The notes below the pieces were generated by a model that searched no databases, was not told where the DNA came from, and saw only the letters and a program-made list of their open reading frames with translations. A DNA stretch of 11,142 bases from Frankiales bacterium (GTDB lineage Bacteria; Actinomycetota; Actinomycetes; Mycobacteriales; SCTD01). The stretch covers positions 1 through 11,142 of the forward strand of contig JAOPVD010000227.1 in the NCBI GenBank assembly GCA_025966295.1, given 5' to 3'. Shown here piece by piece: positions 6,113 through 11,142 of this stretch (positions are counted from its first letter, which is position 1; every line of letters begins with the position of its first letter). The translations under genes and the position numbers were made by a program.

Positions 6113-6766
6113 TCAGGCAGGCACCGAGGTCGTCGTGACCGTCGCGGCGATGCCGGCGAGGTGCGCCAGCCGCAGCACCTCCGAGGCCCGGAAGCGGGGG
6201 CCGCCGGGACGCCCTACCAGGACCGCGGTGCCGGCCGTGCCGACCGGGGCGGCGGCCAGCTCGGTGCCCAGGGTGTTCCAGCGCTCCGGCACCCACTGCT
6301 CCCGGGCGTCCATCCGCCGGGCCGTGGTGAGCGGCAGCCACGGGAGCGCGACGCCGGTCAGGTCGGGGGCGCCGGCGCTGCCGCCCAGCTGCCCGGCCGG
6401 GCCGACCAGCAGCGCCCAGCCGGCGCGGAAGACGCCCGGTGCCAGGTCCACGAGCAGCTGCAGCGCCGCCGCCGGGTCGGCCGCCAGCTCGTCGACCAGC
6501 TCGAGGTCGCGGTGCAGGTCGTCGGCGCCGAGGTAGGGCCGCAGCGACTCCACCACCACCCCCGGGACCGACTGCGCCGAGGTGATGAGCACGTCCGCCA
6601 GCCCGCCCGCGGGCAGCTGCACCAGCAGGTCGTCGACGGCCCCGTCCGGGCCGCGCTCGACGACGTCGAGGCTGACGATGTCGCCGCCGGCCTGGCCGAT
6701 GGCGGTCGCGACGGCACCCAGCATGCCGGGACGGTCGGGCAGAACCACGCGCAGCAGGTAGGACAT
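6113..6766 (-). CDS. ACT-domain protein with a GAF-like C-terminal region (putative amino-acid sensor)
   Basis: A 217-aa cytoplasmic protein. Residues 1-80 fit an ACT domain: the strand LLRVVLP, the signature DRPGMLGAVATAIGQAGGDIVSLDVVE (ligand loop at Pro13-Gly14), and then DDLLVQLP. Residues about 90-217 look GAF-like (LQLLVDLAPGVFRAGWALLVG, later TAVLVGRPGGPRFRASEVLRLAHLAGIAATV), a weaker call. No enzyme domain or helix-turn-helix is seen, so any regulation would be through a partner. The start at 6766 places Met just before the ACT strand. An in-frame ATG at 6790 is possible and adds eight residues (MRSGHHGG). Both starts have a GGAGG unusually close (1-2 nt), so the choice is uncertain. 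The gene is divergent from gatCAB and converges on ligA with a 1-nt gap. Binding of an amino acid is inferred from the family, with no ligand determined. Confidence 0.82.
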   Translation of the reverse strand: MSYLLRVVLPDRPGMLGAVATAIGQAGGDIVSLDVVERGPDGAVDDLLVQLPAGGLADVLITSAQSVPGVVVESLRPYLGADDLHRDLELVDELAADPAAALQLLVDLAPGVFRAGWALLVGPAGQLGGSAGAPDLTGVALPWLPLTTARRMDAREQWVPERWNTLGTELAAAPVGTAGTAVLVGRPGGPRFRASEVLRLAHLAGIAATVTTTSVPA

Positions 6767-6878
6767 GCCTCCATGGTGCCCTGACCTCATTGCCTCCGTG
6801 TTTCGCCGCGGTGAAAGCCCCTGGCCCCCCACGCCTAGACTTCGAGCAACCCCGGGAGGACCCCTGTGACGGCACGCC
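6767..6878. promoter_or_regulatory. Divergent promoter region between the ACT-domain gene and gatC
   Basis: These 112 bp separate two genes that point away from each other. For gatC, TAGACT at 6836-6841 fits a TAnnnT -10 element; GTGAAA at 6811-6816 is a possible but weak -35 with a 19-bp spacer. A start near 6848 would leave a short leader containing GGGAGGA at 6854-6860. On the minus strand I see no convincing -10 for the ACT-domain gene. No clear operator palindrome or riboswitch/T-box-like structure was recognised. Confidence 0.5.
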
Positions 6879-6886
6879 ATGCCTGA
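6866..6886 (+). CDS. Possible six-codon leader ORF overlapping the gatC start
   Basis: GTG 6866 opens a six-residue reading frame (Val/Met-Thr-Ala-Arg-His-Ala) ending at TGA 6884-6886, inside the first codons of gatC (ATG 6879, another frame). The GTG has a textbook Shine-Dalgarno, GGGAGGA at 6854-6860, with 5-nt spacing, whereas the same element is 18 nt from the gatC ATG, too far for normal use. A TGA at 6867-6869 in the gatC frame excludes an earlier in-frame gatC start. Ribosomes may thus load at the leader ORF and pass to gatC by termination-reinitiation. This is inferred from spacing only; a chance GTG is possible. Confidence 0.35.
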   Translation: MTARHA

Positions 6887-7178
6887 GATCACCCGCGAGG
6901 AGGTCGCGCACCTCGCGCGGCTCGCCCGCCTCGCGCTGGACGAGGCCGAGCTCGACGTGCTCGCCGGCCAGCTCGACGTGATCCTGGGGGCGGTCGCGCA
7001 GATCGCCGAGGTCACCGACGCCGCCGACGTGCCCCCGACGTCGCACGCCGTCCCGCTCGAGAACGTCACCCGTCCCGACGTCGTGGTCGCCTCGCTGCCC
7101 CGCGACGCCGCCCTCGCCGGGGCGCCCGCTGCCGAGGAGGGCCGCTTCCGCGTCCCCCGGATCCTGGACGAGGAATGA
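6879..7178 (+). CDS. gatC: Asp/Glu-tRNA amidotransferase subunit C (GatC)
   Basis: A 99-aa protein, the normal length for GatC, the small subunit that wraps around GatA and GatB and stabilises the amidotransferase. The N-terminus ITREEVAHLARLARLALDEAELD (4-26) is the hallmark GatC helix pair, followed by LDVILGAVAQIAEVTDAADVPPTSHAVPLENVTRPD and the C-terminal FRVPRILDEE, matching the usual 'F.VP.ilee' ending. The ATG at 6879 is the only possible start in frame, because a TGA lies at 6867. The only good Shine-Dalgarno is 18 nt away, which is odd (see the leader ORF). The stop overlaps the gatA start (ATGA, 7175-7178). It is the first gene of gatCAB. Confidence 0.96.
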   Translation: MPEITREEVAHLARLARLALDEAELDVLAGQLDVILGAVAQIAEVTDAADVPPTSHAVPLENVTRPDVVVASLPRDAALAGAPAAEEGRFRVPRILDEE

Positions 7179-8641
7179 CCGACCTGACGCGGCTCACTGC
7201 CGCCGAGACCGCCGCGGCCGTCAAGGACCGCAGCGTCAGCGCCGTCGAGGTGGCGCAGGCCCATCTGGACCGGATCGCCGCGGTCGACGACCGGGTGCAC
7301 GCGTTCCTGCACGTCGATGCCGACGGCGCGCTGGCGCAGGCCAAGCGGGTCGACGACGGCGAGCTGACCGGCCCGCTGGCCGGTGTCCCGCTGGCCCTCA
7401 AGGACATCCTCACCCAGGAGGGGATCCCGACCACCGCCGGCTCGAAGATCCTCGAGGGCTGGCGACCGCCGTACGACGCGACCGTCACCGCCCGGCTCAA
7501 GGCCGCGGGCGTCGTCATCCTCGGCAAGACCAACATGGACGAGTTCGCGATGGGCTCGTCCACCGAGCACAGCGCCTACGGCCCCACCCACAACCCGTGG
7601 GACCTCGACCGGATCCCCGGCGGCTCCGGCGGCGGCTCCAGCGCGGCCCTGGCGTCGTACCAGGCGCCGCTGGCGATCGGCACCGACACCGGCGGCTCGA
7701 TCCGGCAGCCGGCCTCCGTCACCGGCACCGTCGGTGTCAAGCCGACGTACGGCGGCGTCTCCCGCTACGGGCTGATCGCGTTCTCCAGCTCGCTGGACCA
7801 GGCCGGGCCGTGCGCCCGCACCGTCCTCGACGCGGCGCTGCTGCACGAGGTCATCGCCGGCCACGACGCCCGCGACTCCACCAGCATCGACGCACCGGTT
7901 CCGCCGGTCGTCGAGGCCGCCCTGTCGCGGGACGTGCGGGGCCTGCGGATCGGCGTCGTCAAGGAGCTGTCCGGGGAGGGCTACGAGCCGGGCGTGCAGG
8001 CCCGCTTCGACGAGGCCGTCGAGGTGCTGCGCGGGCTGGGCGCGACCGTCACCGAGGTCAGCTGCCCGCACTTCGTATACGCGCTGCCGGCCTACTACCT
8101 GATCGCTCCCTCCGAGGCGTCGTCCAACCTGGCGCGCTTCGACAGCGTCCGGTACGGCCTGCGGGTCGGCGACGACGGCGAGCGGTCGCTGGAGGAGGTC
8201 ATGGCGCTCACCCGCGCCCAGGGCTTCGGGCCGGAGGTGAAGCGCCGCATCATCCTCGGCACCTACGCGCTGTCGAGCGGCTACTACGACGCCTACTACG
8301 GCCAGGCGCAGAAGGTCCGCACCCTCATCACGCGCGACTTCCAGGCGGCCTGGGAGAAGGTCGACGTGCTGGTCGCGCCGACCGCCCCGACGGTCGCGTT
8401 CCCGCTCGGCGCCAAGCTCGCCGACCCGCTCGCGATGTACCGGCAGGACGTCGCGAGCATCCCCGCCAACCTGTACGGCGGGCCGGCCGCGTCCTTCCCG
8501 GCGGGGCTGTCCGAGGGGCTGCCCGTCGGCCTGCAGGTGATGGCGCCGACGCTGCGCGACGACCTGCTGTACCGGGTCGGTGGCGCGCTCGAGCTCGCGC
8601 TGCCGCCCGCCGTTCCGCCGCTCGCCTGGGAGACCGCGTGA
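7175..8641 (+). CDS. gatA: Asp/Glu-tRNA amidotransferase subunit A (GatA, amidase)
   Basis: A 488-aa amidase-signature enzyme that hydrolyses glutamine to ammonia, which is channelled to GatB for amidation of Glu-tRNA(Gln) and, where needed, Asp-tRNA(Asn). The Ser-cisSer-Lys triad is visible and correctly spaced: Lys76 in PLALKDIL, Ser151 in the Gly-rich GGSGGGSSAALAS segment (149-161), and nucleophile Ser175 in GTDTGGSIRQPAS (169-181). These fit Lys79, Ser154 and Ser178 of the Staphylococcus aureus enzyme. GKTNMDEFAMGSS (117-129) and YGPTHNPWD are further family signatures. Length is typical. The ATG overlaps the gatC stop by 4 nt and the stop overlaps the gatB start (GTGA, 8638-8641), in keeping with equal subunit production. 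Confidence 0.98.
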   Translation: MTDLTRLTAAETAAAVKDRSVSAVEVAQAHLDRIAAVDDRVHAFLHVDADGALAQAKRVDDGELTGPLAGVPLALKDILTQEGIPTTAGSKILEGWRPPYDATVTARLKAAGVVILGKTNMDEFAMGSSTEHSAYGPTHNPWDLDRIPGGSGGGSSAALASYQAPLAIGTDTGGSIRQPASVTGTVGVKPTYGGVSRYGLIAFSSSLDQAGPCARTVLDAALLHEVIAGHDARDSTSIDAPVPPVVEAALSRDVRGLRIGVVKELSGEGYEPGVQARFDEAVEVLRGLGATVTEVSCPHFVYALPAYYLIAPSEASSNLARFDSVRYGLRVGDDGERSLEEVMALTRAQGFGPEVKRRIILGTYALSSGYYDAYYGQAQKVRTLITRDFQAAWEKVDVLVAPTAPTVAFPLGAKLADPLAMYRQDVASIPANLYGGPAASFPAGLSEGLPVGLQVMAPTLRDDLLYRVGGALELALPPAVPPLAWETA

Positions 8642-10152
8642 CCACCACCTCCACCGTGCCGACCGTGCCCTACGACGAGGCGCTGCAGGAGTTCGAGCCC
8701 GTCATCGGCCTCGAGACGCACGTCGAGCTCGGCACCGCGTCGAAGATGTTCTGCGGCTGCGACACCGCCTTCGGTGCCGAGCCCAACACCCACACCTGCC
8801 CGGTCTGCCTGGGCCTGCCCGGGGCGCTGCCGGTGGTCAACGCCACCGCCATCGAGTCGACGATCCGGATCGGGCTGGCACTGCACTGCGACATCGCCAG
8901 CTGGTGCCGCTTCGCGCGCAAGAACTACTTCTACCCGGACATGCCGAAGAACTTCCAGACCAGCCAGTACGACGAGCCGCTGTGCACCGACGGCTACCTC
9001 GACGTGGTGGTCGCGGGCGAGACGGTGCGCATCCCGATCGAGCGGGTGCACCTGGAGGAGGACACCGGCAAGTCGCTGCACGTCGGCGGCGCCACCGGCC
9101 GGATCCACGGCGCCGACCACTCGCTGGTCGACTACAACCGGGCCGGCATCCCGCTCGTCGAGATCGTCACCAAGCCGGTCACCGGCACCGGCGCGATGCC
9201 GGCCGAGGTCGCCAAGGCCTACGTGGCCGAGCTGCGCGACGTGCTCCGCGGCCTGGGCGTCAGCGACGTGAAGATGGAGCAGGGCTCGCTGCGCTGCGAC
9301 GTCAACGTCTCGCTCAACCGGCCCGGTGAGGAGTGGGGCACCCGCTCCGAGACCAAGAACGTCAACTCGCTGCGCTCGGTCGAGCGGGCGGTGCGGTCCG
9401 AGGTCGAGCGGCAGGCGCACCGGCTCCGGAACGGCGAGCGGATCGTGCAGGAGACCCGGCACTTCCACGAGGACACCGGCATGAGCACGTCGGGCCGCTC
9501 CAAGGAGGAGGCCACCGACTACCGGTACTTCCCGGAGCCCGACCTGGTCCCGATCGCCCCCGACCCGGCCTGGGTCGCCGAGCTGAAGGCCGCGCTGCCG
9601 GAGGCGCCGAGCGTCCGGCGCCGCAAGCTGGTCGCCGAGCTCGGGCTGTCCGACAACGACAGCGCGGCGATGGTCAACGCCGGGGTCCTGGACGTCGTGC
9701 TGGCCACCGTCGAGGCCGGGGCGTCCGCGGCCGAGGCGCGCAACTGGTGGCTCGGCCACCTCGCGCAGAAGGCCAACGAGCGCGGCACCGAGGCGGTCGA
9801 GCTGCCCGTCACGCCGGAGCAGGTGGCCCGGGTCATCGCGCTGGTCGGCGAGGGGACGCTCACCGCCGGTCTGGCCCGGCAGGTCCTCGACGGTGTGCTG
9901 GCGGGGGAGGGCGAGCCGGACGAGGTGGTCGCGGCCCGCGGCCTCGCCGTCGTCTCCGACGAGGGCGCACTGACCACCGCGGTCGACGAGGCGATCGCCG
10001 CCGACCCCGACGCCGCCGAGAAGGTCCGCGCCGGCAAGGTGGCCGCCGCCGGCGCCCTGGTCGGCAAGGTGATGAAGGCGACCCGCGGCCAGGCCGACGC
10101 CAGCGTCGTGCGCCGCCTGGTCCTCGAGCGCCTCGGCGTCACCGAGGGCTAG
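8638..10152 (+). CDS. gatB: Asp/Glu-tRNA amidotransferase subunit B (GatB, kinase/transferase)
   Basis: A 504-aa subunit that binds mischarged Glu-tRNA(Gln) or Asp-tRNA(Asn), phosphorylates the aminoacyl side chain with ATP and transfers ammonia delivered from GatA. The N-terminal cradle domain begins with FEPVIGLETHVEL (19-31). A zinc-binding set, Cys39, Cys41, Cys54 and Cys57 (MFCGCD and HTCPVCLGLPG), is followed by the family signatures KNYFYPDMPKNFQ, LEEDTGKS, DYNRAGIPLVEIVT, KMEQGSLRCDVNVS and DYRYFPEPDL. The C-terminal helical and YqeY/tail region (about 355-504) binds the outer corner of the tRNA and ends with AAAGALVGKVMKATRGQAD. The GTG at 8638 has GGGAG at 8628-8632 with 5-nt spacing and overlaps the gatA stop. 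It is the last gene of the operon, followed 12 bp later by a strong hairpin. Confidence 0.98.
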   Translation: MTTTSTVPTVPYDEALQEFEPVIGLETHVELGTASKMFCGCDTAFGAEPNTHTCPVCLGLPGALPVVNATAIESTIRIGLALHCDIASWCRFARKNYFYPDMPKNFQTSQYDEPLCTDGYLDVVVAGETVRIPIERVHLEEDTGKSLHVGGATGRIHGADHSLVDYNRAGIPLVEIVTKPVTGTGAMPAEVAKAYVAELRDVLRGLGVSDVKMEQGSLRCDVNVSLNRPGEEWGTRSETKNVNSLRSVERAVRSEVERQAHRLRNGERIVQETRHFHEDTGMSTSGRSKEEATDYRYFPEPDLVPIAPDPAWVAELKAALPEAPSVRRRKLVAELGLSDNDSAAMVNAGVLDVVLATVEAGASAAEARNWWLGHLAQKANERGTEAVELPVTPEQVARVIALVGEGTLTAGLARQVLDGVLAGEGEPDEVVAARGLAVVSDEGALTTAVDEAIAADPDAAEKVRAGKVAAAGALVGKVMKATRGQADASVVRRLVLERLGVTEG

Positions 10153-10164
10153 CGCCCTGCCTCG

Positions 10165-10213
10165 TTGCGTCATCACCAGCGGCCCGGGGCTGCGCTCGGC
10201 GGTGATGACGCAA
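10165..10213. terminator. Hairpin with 13-bp arms between convergent genes (also dispersed repeat A, full copy)
   Basis: Perfect inverted arms TTGCGTCATCACC (10165-10177) and GGTGATGACGCAA (10201-10213) enclose a 23-nt GC-rich loop that can form a further small stem (AGCG/CGCT at 10178-10181 and 10193-10196). The stem may extend through GCC 10159-10161 and GGC 10214-10216 across a one-sided bulge. It lies in the 100-bp gap between the gatB stop and the stop of the opposite BrkB-family gene, the right place for a bidirectional terminator. No U-tract follows on either strand, as is often so in actinobacteria. The reverse complement shares 26 of 28 bases with 2614-2641, so this is also a dispersed repeat. 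Confidence 0.7.
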
Positions 10214-10252
10214 GGCGGGTACGGCGGGAGGCGGCGGCCGGGCGGGGCCGGG

Positions 10253-11142
10253 TCACTCGGAGGTGGCGCGGGCTGCCTTCCGGGCCAGCAGGGTGGCGTT
10301 CAGCTCCGCGCCGACCAGCAGCGACAGGCACAGCAGGTAGAACCAGGTCATGAGGATGAGGCCGCCACCGAGCGCGCCGAGCACCGGCGAGGCCGGCACC
10401 ACCAGCTTGAGGTAGCTGCTGAAGCCGAGTGAGGCAGCCAGCCACAGGGTGGCCGTCAGCAGCCCGCCGGGGAGCCCGGAGCGCCAGCGCGCCGGCCGGT
10501 CGGGACCGATGTGGAACAGCGTGGTGGCCCAGGCGATGAGGGCCAGGAACGCCACCGGGTAGCGGATCCAGGACCAGACGAAGGCGTACTCCTCCGACAG
10601 CCCGATCGAGCCGACCACGTCGTCGGCTCGGCCGAACAGCGGGCCGATGACGAAGGCGGTCACCATCACGGCGCCGGTCAGCACCGAGCCGATGCCGAGC
10701 AGCAGGCCGATCCAGCGGCGCCGCCACCAGCCGCGTGAGTCGTGCACGTCGTAGGCCAGCGTGACGGTGTTGATGACGCTGGCGAAGGCCTGCGCGACCG
10801 ACAGCAGGGCGACGACCAGCGCGATGGTCAGGGCGCTGTTGTTGGTGGCGAACAGGCCGCGCACGGTCTCGTCGACGCCGGCGGCGGAGGAGGTCAGCAC
10901 CTGTGCCAGGAACCGGCTGATCGCGTCCTTGACCTTCGCGTTGTTGCCCGGTCCGATCAGCAGCTCGAGCTGTCCCAGGACCGCTGCGAACACCAGCAGC
11001 GTCGGGAAGACGGTGAGCACGCCCATGAACGCGTTCTCGCCGGCCAGGCCCAGCACCCGGTCCCGGTCGCTCTTGCGCCAGACGTCGGCGGCGAGCCGGC
11101 CGGTCCGGCGCAGCATGCGGCGCGGCTGCGGGCGCTCGGCCT
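10253..11142 (-). CDS. YihY/BrkB-family inner membrane protein, possibly 5'-partial
   Basis: The visible protein has 287 residues from the ATG at 11116, but the frame stays open through the remaining codons to the window edge (upstream residues include AERPQPRR), so the true start may lie outside. Six hydrophobic segments are seen at about 26-50, 93-120, 135-160, 178-203, 215-238 and 248-272. Family features are VFPTLLVF after the first conserved Ala-rich helix, the central AQAFASVINTVTLAYDV, PGGLLTATLWLAASLGFSSYLKLV, and the signature GALGGGLILMTWFYLLCLSLLVGAELNATL near the C-terminus. A short basic cytoplasmic tail (ARKAARATSE) ends it. Family members were once annotated as ribonuclease BN by mistake; their biochemical role is generally unproven. 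It is convergent with gatCAB and shares the hairpin at 10165-10213 as probable terminator. Function beyond an integral membrane protein cannot be inferred. Confidence 0.88.
   Translation of the reverse strand, partial: AERPQPRRMLRRTGRLAADVWRKSDRDRVLGLAGENAFMGVLTVFPTLLVFAAVLGQLELLIGPGNNAKVKDAISRFLAQVLTSSAAGVDETVRGLFATNNSALTIALVVALLSVAQAFASVINTVTLAYDVHDSRGWWRRRWIGLLLGIGSVLTGAVMVTAFVIGPLFGRADDVVGSIGLSEEYAFVWSWIRYPVAFLALIAWATTLFHIGPDRPARWRSGLPGGLLTATLWLAASLGFSSYLKLVVPASPVLGALGGGLILMTWFYLLCLSLLVGAELNATLLARKAARATSE

Noticed and set aside
6767..6878. T-box or glutamine riboswitch upstream of gatC
   Set aside because: The transcript leader after the likely -10 is only about 30 nt, too short for such a structure, and no conserved motif was seen.
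4842..7046. Long open minus-strand frame (734 codons) across ligA and the gatC upstream region
   Set aside because: It is antisense to ligA, whose full domain set is clear; the translation is low-complexity Arg/Ser/Pro/Thr without recognisable motifs. Such open antisense frames are expected at this GC content.
6767..8071. Much longer N-terminus for the ACT-domain gene
   Set aside because: It would run antisense through gatC and half of gatA with no recognisable domain; the ACT fold begins at the Met encoded at 6766.
8296..10176. Minus-strand open frame of over 600 codons opposite gatB
   Set aside because: It lies opposite conserved GatB coding sequence, and its translation is a Gly/Asp/Val/Leu/Arg-rich shadow without domains.
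1..11142. Mobile elements, CRISPR arrays, defence or secondary-metabolite systems
   Set aside because: No transposase or integrase motifs, spaced direct repeats or accessory gene families were found; composition is uniform across the window.

Overview
The window is about 11.1 kb of very GC-rich, densely coding DNA from an actinobacterium. The evidence is the strong G/C bias at third codon positions, frequent GTG starts, 4-nt stop/start overlaps (GTGA or ATGA), short -10 hexamers placed directly before start codons (leaderless genes), and the gene set itself: a group I cysteine desulfurase beside mnmA, a short MetE-like protein before ligA, and gatCAB. The gene order reminds me of Geodermatophilaceae-like or related actinobacterial chromosomes, but I cannot fix the genus from sequence alone. 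This looks like core chromosome. I see no phage, transposase, CRISPR, defence or biosynthetic-cluster genes and no RNA genes.

Layout. (1) 1-326: the 3' end of an AMP-binding (phenylacetate-CoA-ligase-like) gene. (2) 374-2583: a cysteine desulfurase and mnmA, overlapping by 4 nt, behind a probable leaderless promoter. (3) 2584-2813: a 230-bp non-coding gap holding one copy of a dispersed repeat (A) and a separate 84-bp inverted-repeat element (B). (4) 2814-6111: a three-gene operon made of an 80-aa protein with a Lys/Ala-rich tail, a short MetE-type methionine synthase homologue and NAD-dependent DNA ligase ligA. It also has a leaderless start. (5) 6113-6766, minus strand: an ACT-domain protein whose stop codon lies one base from the ligA stop. 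(6) 6767-6878: a divergent promoter region with a possible six-codon leader ORF overlapping the gatC start. (7) 6879-10152: gatC-gatA-gatB, joined by 4-nt overlaps. (8) 10153-10252: a convergent gap with a strong 13-bp-arm hairpin that is also the second, inverted copy of repeat A. (9) 10253 to the right edge, minus strand: a YihY/BrkB-family membrane protein, possibly continuing past the window.

Functionally, the desulfurase and MnmA form a sulfur relay to U34 of tRNA-Glu, -Gln and -Lys, and GatCAB converts Glu-tRNA(Gln) (and Asp-tRNA(Asn) in many bacteria) to the correctly amidated form, so two of the operons act on overlapping tRNA species. LigA seals nicks in replication and repair. No clearly new biological system is visible. 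The items most worth a second look are the two intergenic repeat elements, the possible gatC leader ORF, the basic-tailed small protein co-transcribed with ligA, and the ACT-domain gene divergent from gatCAB.
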